Translations under genes and position numbers: made by a program
IMG/VR virus record: IMGVR_UViG_3300021139_000082
Location: 1 to 30,401 of that record
Direction: 5' to 3' (one strand)
DNA: 30,401 nucleotides
Source of the DNA: a virus
The notes under the pieces: generated by a model
Seen by the model: only the letters and a program-made list of their open reading frames with translations
Database searches by the model: none
Told to the model about the DNA's origin: nothing
Shown here: one piece after another, positions 6,851 to 13,228 of the stretch
Layout of the letters: the number at the start of each line of letters is the position of its first letter
Position numbering within the stretch: the first letter of the stretch is position 1

Positions 6851-6864
6851 GCCCCTTCGGGGGC
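6851..6864 (+). other. UUCG-loop hairpin without a T tract
   Basis: GCCCC, loop TTCG and GGGGC form a very stable 5-bp hairpin between two genes. The same stem and loop with a T8 tract forms the terminator at 7885. Here ATCAAGGAG follows instead, so it cannot act as an intrinsic terminator. It may protect or separate mRNA segments, or be a decayed terminator. The Shine-Dalgarno of the next gene starts 4 bases after it. Confidence 0.6.
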
Positions 6865-6878
6865 ATCAAGGAGAGACT

Positions 6879-7055
6879 ATGTTAATCATGACCCTGCCCA
6901 ATCGTGAATATGGAATTGAAGCCCAAATCGTCAAAAACAATCGGGGGTATGGTGTTCGCTTGTACGACACCGATGCCGAGGAATTTTTGCCGATGATGAA
7001 GATTTTCAAAATCCTCGACAAAGCTGTCGAGTATGCAAAGAAGTGTGTTCGTTAA
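6879..7055 (+). CDS. Small protein, unknown function
   Basis: This 58-residue ORF has AAGGAG five bases before ATG 6879; a second ATG three codons on (6888) is a weaker candidate. It opens MLIMTLPNREYGIEAQIV, suggesting two strands, then GYGVRLYDTDAEEF and an amphipathic helix (MMKIFKILDKAVEYAKK) near the C-terminus. The pattern resembles small phage proteins that bind a partner through one sheet and one helix, but I cannot name a family. Its stop heads a further copy of the linker repeat. Confidence 0.6.
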   Translation: MLIMTLPNREYGIEAQIVKNNRGYGVRLYDTDAEEFLPMMKIFKILDKAVEYAKKCVR

Positions 7056-7072
7056 TCATTGAAAGGTTCAAA

Positions 7073-7168
7073 ATGAATTCCTACGATACCGAAGACAAAA
7101 TCGTGATGGTCGCCTCATTCTTGGCGGCGATTTTTCTAGCTGTTGCCTGTTATTTGGATTGGTTGTAA
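7073..7168 (+). CDS. Very small single-pass membrane protein (31 aa)
   Basis: The ATG at 7073 follows a copy of the linker repeat with AAAGG seven bases upstream. The peptide has a polar acidic N-terminus (MNSYDTEDK) and then a continuous hydrophobic run, IVMVASFLAAIFLAVACYL, ending DWL. That is a convincing one-pass transmembrane segment with the acidic tail probably outside the bilayer. It is the last gene of the unit from the promoter at 6356. A role at the host membrane, such as superinfection control, is possible but not shown. The linker and the composition together make it credible despite its size. Confidence 0.55.
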   Translation: MNSYDTEDKIVMVASFLAAIFLAVACYLDWL

Positions 7169-7203
7169 ATGTGCAACAAACAAAAAATATTTTCACTAAC
7201 CCC

Positions 7204-7231
7204 TTGCATTTATCCTAAATAAGTGTATTAT
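7204..7231 (+). promoter_or_regulatory. Promoter, cassette copy 3
   Basis: TTGCAT (7204-7209), a 16-base spacer and TATTAT (7226-7231). The 41-base leader carries AGAACTGTGGAAAGTAATTAA and ACATTGAAAGGAAGTAATC before ATG 7273, matching copy 2 closely. It drives the single gene 7273-7869, which ends in a strong terminator. Confidence 0.72.
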
Positions 7232-7272
7232 TAGAACTGTGGAAAGTAATTAAACATTGAAAGGAAGTAATC

Positions 7273-7869
7273 ATGAAAGTCGCTGAAAATCGTTATGTTC
7301 CCGAAGGTTATGAGTTGGTCGCTCGTGACGAAGGTTTGGGTTTGGAAGTGTTCGCTGACAAAACTCGCAATGTTGCTATGGGGTTCAGCGGTCGCCGCAA
7401 CAAACCCGACTTCAACTATCGCTTCAAAAATGCCGAAAAAATGCAAGCGTACATTGAAGAATTTGTGGTTGATGTGATTGGTCGGGCAAAAGTCAAAGAG
7501 AACCGCAAAGCAGAGCGCCTCGCCGCTAATCGTAATGCTGTCGTAAAAGTCGGCGACATCTTTCGGGCAAGCTGGGGTTATGACCAAACCAACATTGACT
7601 ATTACGAAGTTGTTGCGGTAAAAGGTCAAATGGTTGATGTGCGTGAGATTGGTCAACAGCGTGAAGGCAATGGTTGCTATGACCAAGGGGTTTGTGTTCC
7701 AGTACCCAGCGCTTATCGTGGTGAAGTGATGCGGAAAAAAATTCAAGCGTGTGGCGAGAATGTTTATTTCCGAATCAACAGCTTCAGTAGCGCCTACTTG
7801 GAAAAACCTGTTGCTGTCGTGGCTGGTGTGCCAATTTTCAAAGAAAGCACTTGGACTGCTTACGCCTGA
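7273..7869 (+). CDS. 198-residue protein of unknown function with its own promoter and terminator
   Basis: This is the largest gene of the island and forms a complete moron-like unit: promoter 7204, ribosome site GAAAGGAAG, gene, terminator 7885. The first 75 residues look like a compact alpha/beta domain (EGYELVARDEGLGLEVFAD, then NYRFKNAEKMQAYIEEFV). A basic linker follows (KVKENRKAERLAANRN), then a beta-rich domain starting VKVGDIFRASWGYDQTNID with YYEVVAVKGQMVDVREI, which resembles small barrel folds. Two cysteines lie in CYDQGVCVPVP. I recognise no family with confidence. A long minus-strand frame across it is a shadow. Confidence 0.75.
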   Translation: MKVAENRYVPEGYELVARDEGLGLEVFADKTRNVAMGFSGRRNKPDFNYRFKNAEKMQAYIEEFVVDVIGRAKVKENRKAERLAANRNAVVKVGDIFRASWGYDQTNIDYYEVVAVKGQMVDVREIGQQREGNGCYDQGVCVPVPSAYRGEVMRKKIQACGENVYFRINSFSSAYLEKPVAVVAGVPIFKESTWTAYA

Positions 7870-7884
7870 TAAGGCAAAACCGAT

Positions 7885-7908
7885 AAGCCCCTTCGGGGGC
7901 TTTTTTTT
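7885..7908 (+). terminator. Intrinsic terminator with UUCG loop
   Basis: AAGCCCC (7885-7891), TTCG and GGGGCTT (7896-7902) make a 7-bp stem with a UUCG tetraloop followed by eight Ts in total. It closes the small-gene island; AAAGGAG for the next gene starts right after it. Confidence 0.9.
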
Positions 7909-7917
7909 AAAGGAGAA

Positions 7918-8172
7918 ATGATGTTAAATGCAATATTCGCAAAGCTAAAAGACAAACCAGTTAAAGTGACCGTAAAGCGTAGGCGTGGGGGCATTGGCTA
8001 TGTGCCGACACCCGAGGAAATTAAAAACGCTCGGGGCGAGGTTTCGCAAGCCACTTGTGCAAGCTTAATTTATACTACCCAAGCGAGGTGGTCAGACTAT
8101 GAGACAGGTCGAAGCCGAATGCACCCAGCAATGTGGGAATTATTCAGGAAGAAAATAAATGACATTCTTTGA
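7918..8172 (+). CDS. XRE-like helix-turn-helix protein
   Basis: This 84-residue protein matches a common phage HTH type. After a basic N-terminus (KVTVKRRRGG), residues 29-78 read PTPEEIKNARGEVSQATCAS, LIYTTQARWSDYETGRSRMH and PAMWELFRKKI. This is the spacing of an XRE/Cro-like four-helix DNA-binding domain, with the recognition helix near QARWSDYETG. Such proteins can regulate phage genes or be passengers. It follows the island terminator by ten bases, has AAGGAG upstream, and overlaps the next gene by 14 bases. ATG 7918 and the adjacent ATG 7921 are equally possible. It could act on the repeated promoters upstream, but that is a guess. Confidence 0.75.
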   Translation: MMLNAIFAKLKDKPVKVTVKRRRGGIGYVPTPEEIKNARGEVSQATCASLIYTTQARWSDYETGRSRMHPAMWELFRKKINDIL

Positions 8173-8953
8173 AGTTCTAACCGCCGCAATCAACGACATC
8201 ATCGAACATGGCTTTGACAGCCAAAAACGAATTGATGATTGGGTGAAGAAAATCAGAGAAGCCGCACTTCGGGAAATGATTCCCGACTCGAAAATCCAAG
8301 CGGAACTTGAAAAGTCGCTGAATGCGGCTTTTTCTCGTATGGTCACAAAGGGCGGCTTGGTCAATGCCAATGTGAGCAAATATGATGTCGACCGACTCAA
8401 GCCCAAGCTTCGGGCTGAACTCGACCGCCGCATCATGGCAAGCACCAATCTAATCAAGTACAACCGAGAAGAAGCCTTGAGCAATGTATTACGCCGCTTT
8501 GAAGGCTGGGCGACATCCATTCCAAAGGGCGGCTCGGATGTGGTCGACCGTAGGGAAGAAAAACAGAATATTAGGAAATCCCTTGGCAAGCTTCCATTTG
8601 AACAGCGCCGAGTAATCATCGACCAAACGCACAAGCTGGTTTCAAACATCAATGAAATCGTTGCGGTCGACAATGGCGCAATTGCCGCTCGCTGGCATTC
8701 ACATTGGAAGCAAGCTGGCTACAACTACCGCAAAGACCACAAAGAGCGTGACGATAAGGTTTATGTGATTCGTGGAAGCTGGGCGCATGAGAAGGGTTAC
8801 ATCAAGCCGATTAATGGTTATACTGATGACATTACTACACCGGGCGAAGAAGTTTTCTGCCGCTGTAGTTATGTCTACCTTTACCATTTGAGACAGGTTA
8901 AAGGATTGTTGACAAAAAAAGGTGAATTGGTTTTACAATCATCAAAAATATAG
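8159..8953 (+). CDS. Head morphogenesis protein (Mu gpF/SPP1 gp7-like)
   Basis: This 264-residue minor head protein belongs to the Mu gpF/SPP1 gp7 type, which binds the portal and is packaged in small numbers. The N-terminal 150 residues are helical and charged. The diagnostic C-terminal part holds RWHSHWKQAGYNYRKDH at about 193-209, VYVIRGSWAHEKGYI, and the closing PGEEVFCRC motif near 240, with the Cys/His arrangement seen in the family. AGGAAG lies before ATG 8159. In most genomes this gene directly follows the portal; here the small-gene island separates them, which suggests later insertion. A promoter for the capsid genes lies inside its last 45 bases. Confidence 0.85.
   Translation: MTFFEVLTAAINDIIEHGFDSQKRIDDWVKKIREAALREMIPDSKIQAELEKSLNAAFSRMVTKGGLVNANVSKYDVDRLKPKLRAELDRRIMASTNLIKYNREEALSNVLRRFEGWATSIPKGGSDVVDRREEKQNIRKSLGKLPFEQRRVIIDQTHKLVSNINEIVAVDNGAIAARWHSHWKQAGYNYRKDHKERDDKVYVIRGSWAHEKGYIKPINGYTDDITTPGEEVFCRCSYVYLYHLRQVKGLLTKKGELVLQSSKI
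8909..8939 (+). promoter_or_regulatory. Promoter for the capsid unit
   Basis: A perfect TTGACA (8909-8914) is followed after 19 bases by TACAAT (8934-8939), 5/6 to consensus. The spacer is long, which should lower activity. It lies in the 3' end of the gpF-like gene and would start RNA near 8946, before ATG 8967. Together with the terminator at 13094 it defines a protease/scaffold-decoration-capsid transcript. Confidence 0.55.
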
Positions 8954-8966
8954 GTAGGGTGTTTCT

Positions 8967-11402
8967 ATGCCATTTCAGTCGGAAAACCAAAGGAAAGCGA
9001 TGTTCGCCGCCGCATCGGGCAAAAGCAATATCGGTATCCCCAAGGAAGTGGCTGAAAAATTTATTAAGCATAGCGAAGACGACACCCTCGATGCCCCTTC
9101 CCTTTTGGCATTGCCCACCGAAAAATCTGACGCTGGCGACAAAGACCCTCGAAATGAATTGAAGGGTATGTCCGAAATGTTGCAAAGCATGATTGGTGAA
9201 ATTAAAGCCATGAAGCAAGATTCGGAAGCTTGGGAAACCAAAGAAGGCAAAAACAAAAATGGCGGCTTGAATGAAAAGGGTCGTGAGTCTTACAACAAAA
9301 CTCATGGCGCACATTTAAAAGCCCCCCAGCCTGAAGGCGGCTCTCGCAAAGAATCTTTTTGCGCTCGCATGAAAGGCATGAAAGCCAAGCTGACTTCCAG
9401 CAAGACAGCGCATGACCCTGATTCCCGCATCAACAAATCTTTGCGTAAATGGAAATGCGACAGCGATTCCATCAAAGAAGATTTGGCAAAAATCTGCGAC
9501 TCAATGATTGATTACGCTCAATCAATACCTGACGAAGACCCATGCTGGGAAGGTTATAAGCAAGTTGGCATGAAAGAAAAAGATGGCAAGGAAGTGCCAA
9601 ATTGTGTGCCTGATGCCGAAAATACAGCGACCCTAGTGCCTACAGCGCCCCCAGTTGTCGAACCAGTTGACAAAATGGCTGGTGCGGCTGGTCGTGCTTC
9701 GGGCATCATGTTTCTGACTGATGATGGACAAGTTTTGATGATTCGCCGAGGTCTAGGTGGTGGGGACTACCCCGGCACTTGGTGCATCCCCGGTGGACAC
9801 CAAAACGAAGGCGAGACTTTGGAAGAAGCCGCTCGCCGGGAAACCGAAGAAGAAACGGGCATCAAATATGAAGGCAAGCTCGATGTGCTTTTTGACGATG
9901 GGCAATTCTGCTATTACATCGCACGAAACGCAAAAAAAGAAGATGTCAAGCTTAACTACGAATCCAGCGGGTTCGATTGGTGCGATGCAAAAACACCGCC
10001 CATGCCTCTGCACCCCGGACTCGAAATTGCCCTTCGTGTTGCGGAAGCCAAAACCGAATACGACAAATCAGAATTGATTCGTGAAGGCATTTTGGCAAGC
10101 CCCCAAATGTTTGCCAATGTTATGTTGCTCGCAATTCGGATTACTGGCACAGGGCTTGCATATCGCTCAAGCATTGAGGAAAATGTTTGGCGTGACCCTT
10201 CTTTGTATTTGAATGATGAATTCTTGAAACGATGCAACGGCTTGATTGTCGTGCGTGACCATCCCGAGACAGCTGTGCTGACTTCGGATGAATTTAAAGA
10301 TAGAGCCATTGGAAGTGTTATTCTTCCATACATAAAAGGCGATGAAGTTTGGGGTATTGCGAAAATTTACGACCAAGATTCAGTAAATGAAATCTTGGAA
10401 GGTGAAGTAAGCACATCCCCTTCAGTGGTGTTTGACAGCACCGCTGGAAACACTACACTTACAACCGAGAATGGTACGCCGCTCTTGATTGAAGGTGTGC
10501 CCTTCCTTTTAGACCATATTGCAATCGTCACGAAAGCAAGGGGTTCTAAAGGTGTTTGGGACAAAGGCGGCGACCCTGCCGGAGTTTTATTAACTAACCC
10601 TGAGGTGTCTGATATGACAGAAAAAACGATTGAGCCGAAGGCAGATGCCCAAGGCGATAAACTGGATACCCTTTTGTCGATGATGAGCGGTCTTGTCGCT
10701 CGAGTTGACGAAATGGAAAAAAACCTTCCTGCTCCCCCCTTAGTCACTGCGGCTGATAAAAAAGCCAAAAAAGATGACGATTCCAAATCTCGCATGGATA
10801 ATGATGATGAAGATGAGGAAAAAGAAAAAAAAATGAAAAAAGACGATGACATGAAATCCCGCAAGGATTCCAAAAAGTCTCGCAAAGATGCTGAAGGCTC
10901 TGACAAAGGCGAGGAAGAAGCACCCGCTGGCGAAATGAAGCCTGATGACGATTGCAGAATGGATGATGACGAAGAAGAAGCCGCTCGCAAAGCTGATGAA
11001 GAAGCCGCCGAGTATGCTGACGCTCAAGCCAAGTGCGACAGCGTTTTGGCAAGCTTCGGCAAATCTGCATCTCGCCCATTGCAAGGTGAAAGCCTGATGG
11101 CTTACCGCAAACGCTTGTTGCGTGGTTTGCAAGCCTATAGCGACTCTTACAAAGATGTGAACTTGAATGCAATCAAAGATGGCAAATTGCTTTCAATTGC
11201 AGAAAAACAAATCTTTGCTGATGCCGCCGCCGCTTCTCGTGCTTCAGTGGGTATGCCCGCTGGTCAATTGATTGAGATGCACGAAAAAGACCGTGCTGGT
11301 CGTACCATCACCAAATTCAAGGGTTCGATGTCTGCTTGGCTGGATGACTTCAAAGTCCCCGCCCTTCGTGCGACTCAGTTCCATACTTCTAACACTCGCT
11401 AA
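8967..11402 (+). CDS. Nudix hydrolase - DUF2213 prohead protease - scaffold fusion
   Basis: This 811-residue multi-module protein has, in order: residues 1-40, a short motif (MPFQSENQRKAMFAAASGKS) frequent in phage proteins; 98-164, a DUF6321-like segment (NGGLNEKGRESYNKTHGAHL to KWKC, with SFCARM at 130-135); 191-215, a DPCWEGYKQVGMK to VPNCVP motif; about 246-352, a Nudix hydrolase with an intact Nudix box G277-I299 (GX5EX7REUXEEXGU); about 370-540, a DUF2213-type prohead protease domain with STSPS at 482-486; and 560-811, an Asp/Glu/Lys-rich scaffold-like region ending in an ordered C-terminus. Protease and scaffold in one chain before the capsid gene is a known phage layout. The Nudix and small modules are additions of unknown substrate. 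The Shine-Dalgarno is modest (TAGGTAGGG). Confidence 0.85.
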   Translation: MPFQSENQRKAMFAAASGKSNIGIPKEVAEKFIKHSEDDTLDAPSLLALPTEKSDAGDKDPRNELKGMSEMLQSMIGEIKAMKQDSEAWETKEGKNKNGGLNEKGRESYNKTHGAHLKAPQPEGGSRKESFCARMKGMKAKLTSSKTAHDPDSRINKSLRKWKCDSDSIKEDLAKICDSMIDYAQSIPDEDPCWEGYKQVGMKEKDGKEVPNCVPDAENTATLVPTAPPVVEPVDKMAGAAGRASGIMFLTDDGQVLMIRRGLGGGDYPGTWCIPGGHQNEGETLEEAARRETEEETGIKYEGKLDVLFDDGQFCYYIARNAKKEDVKLNYESSGFDWCDAKTPPMPLHPGLEIALRVAEAKTEYDKSELIREGILASPQMFANVMLLAIRITGTGLAYRSSIEENVWRDPSLYLNDEFLKRCNGLIVVRDHPETAVLTSDEFKDRAIGSVILPYIKGDEVWGIAKIYDQDSVNEILEGEVSTSPSVVFDSTAGNTTLTTENGTPLLIEGVPFLLDHIAIVTKARGSKGVWDKGGDPAGVLLTNPEVSDMTEKTIEPKADAQGDKLDTLLSMMSGLVARVDEMEKNLPAPPLVTAADKKAKKDDDSKSRMDNDDEDEEKEKKMKKDDDMKSRKDSKKSRKDAEGSDKGEEEAPAGEMKPDDDCRMDDDEEEAARKADEEAAEYADAQAKCDSVLASFGKSASRPLQGESLMAYRKRLLRGLQAYSDSYKDVNLNAIKDGKLLSIAEKQIFADAAAASRASVGMPAGQLIEMHEKDRAGRTITKFKGSMSAWLDDFKVPALRATQFHTSNTR

Positions 11403-11414
11403 AAGGATTAAGCC

Positions 11415-12032
11415 ATGACAGCACAAATCTCTATTACGCCAATGGCTACAACCAATGCGGCAAATTTATTCAATGTAAATTCCGCTGGTTTTACCCAAGG
11501 TGATGCACAAGATGACCCAGCGGTCAAGTTTGCGCTCTCTGGTGGTGTTCTTTCCTCTGCCGCAACTGCTCCTTTGTGGGGTGGTTTGCCAATTCAGGAA
11601 TTGATTCCATCAGCCGCTTCGCAACCCGGCACTGATACATTGGGTTCAACAGTTTTGGTCGCTACCGCTTCCGCTGTTCCCACTGGCATCTCTGTGTACA
11701 ACCAAGCTTTTGGTGGTATCACTACCCCTCAATCACCTGCTCCTTTGTTCTCTCCCGGCATGAGCGTGAACTTCTACCGCTTCGGTAGCGGCGCTCGCAT
11801 TCCATTGCCGATTGACCCAGCATTGGTCAGCCTTGATGGTAACAGCATCGTGGAAACTGTTTACTGGGATTACAGTGCAAACCGTATTGTTGGCACGAAC
11901 CCCGGCACTCAAGCCGCTTTGCCTGTCAAGATTTTGAAAATCGCTACAAGCGGTAATAAAACTGTCTCCTACAACTCAGGTACTGGTAACGCTACTTGGG
12001 TGGATGCGGCTGTTGCCCTTTGCTTAATCTAA
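11415..12032 (+). CDS. Putative head decoration or cement protein
   Basis: This 205-residue protein is rich in Ala, Ser, Thr and Gly, with short hydrophobic strands and no helices of note, typical of a virion surface protein. Segments include PLWGGLPIQELIPSAASQPG, FSPGMSVNFYRFGSGARIPL and VETVYWDYSANRIVG. It sits between the protease/scaffold and the major capsid gene, where decoration or structural cement proteins are normally encoded. It starts 12 bases after the previous stop with AAAAGGA upstream. No catalytic motif is present. I recognise the type and position, not a named family, so decoration function is an inference. Confidence 0.65.
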   Translation: MTAQISITPMATTNAANLFNVNSAGFTQGDAQDDPAVKFALSGGVLSSAATAPLWGGLPIQELIPSAASQPGTDTLGSTVLVATASAVPTGISVYNQAFGGITTPQSPAPLFSPGMSVNFYRFGSGARIPLPIDPALVSLDGNSIVETVYWDYSANRIVGTNPGTQAALPVKILKIATSGNKTVSYNSGTGNATWVDAAVALCLI

Positions 12033-12045
12033 AAGGAGAATAAAT

Positions 12046-13071
12046 ATGTCAGGTTTCGCACCTTCATTTGTAACTGTCAATCCTAACTACATGATGCCTG
12101 AACTCATCATGCAGTACAGCCTTGCCTCGGGCGCATTCACGACTCTCGCCACTGAGAATCCAATGGCTCGTTTGGGTGAAGCGGATTTGTATGTTTACGC
12201 TAAAAAAATCCAATTGACAACTCAAGTTGCATCTAACCAATCGCAAGTGAACCAACTGCCTAGCGCATCGGTCATCCCTTCGATGATTAGCACTGCCACT
12301 TACCGTATGCAAACTCGTGCCCAGTACGACAACTTCGATGAAGCCGCCACTGGTCACTGGGGTTATGCACTGCCTGAAGCGATGCGCCTCGCCGCTCGCC
12401 AAGGTATTGCACAGCAAATGCGTAATGCGTTGTTGTATGGTTTCAACCCATCAAACGGCGAAGGCTTGTTGAACACTTCGGGTGCAACAACTGCTTCTCT
12501 CGGCGCTGACACCAATGGCAACACTGGCTACAGCAACTGGGATTCAGGTCAATTGGCTCAATACTTGTTGAACATGATTGGCGCTTTGAAAACCCGCACC
12601 TTGCAAATCGGTCAACCTTTGCGCTTGGTGTTCCTCGCTCCCCAGCGTTTCATCAGCCAAATCAGCTACTCAGGCGTTGTGTCTCTGACTCAATTCCAGC
12701 GTATCGGTGCTGGTGTTGAAACTGCCGCTGGCTTGGTGGAAACTGTCGCTAAGTGGGCGGGTGGTGATGATGTGTCTTTCGCTGTGGATGACACCCTTAT
12801 CGGTCAAGGTTCAGGCGGTACTGACGCAATCTTGTTGATTGCCCCTGAATTGAAGATTCCTAAGGCTAACGACCGCATCAACACCAACATCTTCGCAACC
12901 TTGACACCTAACCAAACAGCAACATCTTTGATGCTGTGCGATGTGTCTGCTCCTACTGAAATCCCTACGCCTATTGCTGACGGTGGTATCACTACCCTGT
13001 ACACAATGCGTTCGACTTCAGGCTGGGGTATTCGCCCTGAAGCCTTGACAATCTTGTCAGCCGCTTACTAA
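12046..13071 (+). CDS. Major capsid protein (DUF2184-like)
   Basis: This 341-residue shell protein has strong expression signals (AAAAGGAGAATAAAT before the ATG) and the composition of a phage capsid. Segments FDEAATGHWGYALPEAMRLA, ALLYGFNPSNGEGLLNT and LVFLAPQRFISQ fit the DUF2184 (HK97-fold) capsid family, including the GXXXXXXGLLN segment seen in its members. The C-terminus ends TSGWGIRPEALTILSAAY. Unlike HK97 there is no obvious N-terminal delta domain, consistent with the scaffold being in the upstream fusion. A strong terminator follows 22 bases after the stop, as expected for a highly expressed unit. Confidence 0.9.
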   Translation: MSGFAPSFVTVNPNYMMPELIMQYSLASGAFTTLATENPMARLGEADLYVYAKKIQLTTQVASNQSQVNQLPSASVIPSMISTATYRMQTRAQYDNFDEAATGHWGYALPEAMRLAARQGIAQQMRNALLYGFNPSNGEGLLNTSGATTASLGADTNGNTGYSNWDSGQLAQYLLNMIGALKTRTLQIGQPLRLVFLAPQRFISQISYSGVVSLTQFQRIGAGVETAAGLVETVAKWAGGDDVSFAVDDTLIGQGSGGTDAILLIAPELKIPKANDRINTNIFATLTPNQTATSLMLCDVSAPTEIPTPIADGGITTLYTMRSTSGWGIRPEALTILSAAY

Positions 13072-13093
13072 GCGAACATTGCAGTTGCCTTTG

Positions 13094-13119
13094 AAACCCC
13101 CTTCATCGGGGGTTTTTTT
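13094..13119 (+). terminator. Intrinsic terminator after the capsid gene
   Basis: AAACCCCC (13094-13101), loop TTCATC and GGGGGTTT (13108-13115) form an 8-bp stem, with the T run continuing to 13119. It closes the capsid transcript. Confidence 0.92.
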
Positions 13120-13127
13120 GTTATAGT
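13119..13127 (+). promoter_or_regulatory. Possible extended -10 promoter
   Basis: TGTTATAGT contains an extended -10 TGn and TATAGT (5/6 to TATAAT) directly after the capsid terminator. No -35 is recognisable because that position is occupied by the terminator stem. Downstream genes need a new promoter if termination is efficient, and this is the best candidate I can see. Confidence 0.35.
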
Positions 13128-13140
13128 GCTAATACTCGTG

Positions 13141-13208
13141 TGATGCCGAGGATGGTTTATATGGGGGGGCTGGGGAGATTAAAAAACTCCCGCATCATCA
13201 GTCCCCCC
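13141..13208 (+). ncRNA. Structured leader RNA before the neck genes (candidate)
   Basis: The gap between terminator and next ATG (about 110 bases) contains nested inverted repeats. GGGAG 13173-13177 pairs with CTCCC 13187-13191 around an A-rich loop. G7 at 13163-13169 can pair with C6 at 13203-13208. TGATGC 13141-13146 can pair with GCATCA 13192-13197. The last two pairings interleave, so alternative folds or a pseudoknot-like arrangement are possible. It could control translation of the gene at 13229 or stabilise the mRNA. Inferred from pairing only. Confidence 0.35.
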
Positions 13209-13228
13209 ACCCTAATGGGAAAATAATC

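Larger units (their letters stand above)
5644..7264 (+). repeat. Dispersed ribosome-binding linker repeat (TTAATCATTGAAAGG)
   Basis: TCATTGAAA(A)GG occurs immediately before six gene starts in 1.6 kb: 5644-5655, 6089-6099, 6406-6417, 6615-6625, 7056-7066, and as ACATTGAAAGG at 7254-7264. In three cases (6086, 6612, 7053) the TAA of the preceding gene forms the head of the repeat. Each copy supplies the AAGG Shine-Dalgarno for the next gene. Three copies lie inside promoter leaders and three are bare intergenic linkers. Confidence 0.8.

Noticed and set aside
5644-7264. CRISPR array
   Set aside because: The short repeats are irregularly spaced by whole genes and serve as ribosome sites; no fixed-length spacers.
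7231-7746. 171-residue minus-strand ORF opposite the gene at 7273-7869
   Set aside because: No ribosome site or promoter on that strand; the plus gene has a promoter, ribosome site and terminator. It is a shadow.
8140-8673. 177-residue minus-strand ORF
   Set aside because: Lies fully against the gpF-like gene, with Ser/Arg-rich shadow composition and no start signals.
10367-10990. 207-residue minus-strand ORF rich in Ser
   Set aside because: Antisense of the Asp/Glu/Lys-rich scaffold region, which naturally gives long Ser/Phe frames on the other strand.
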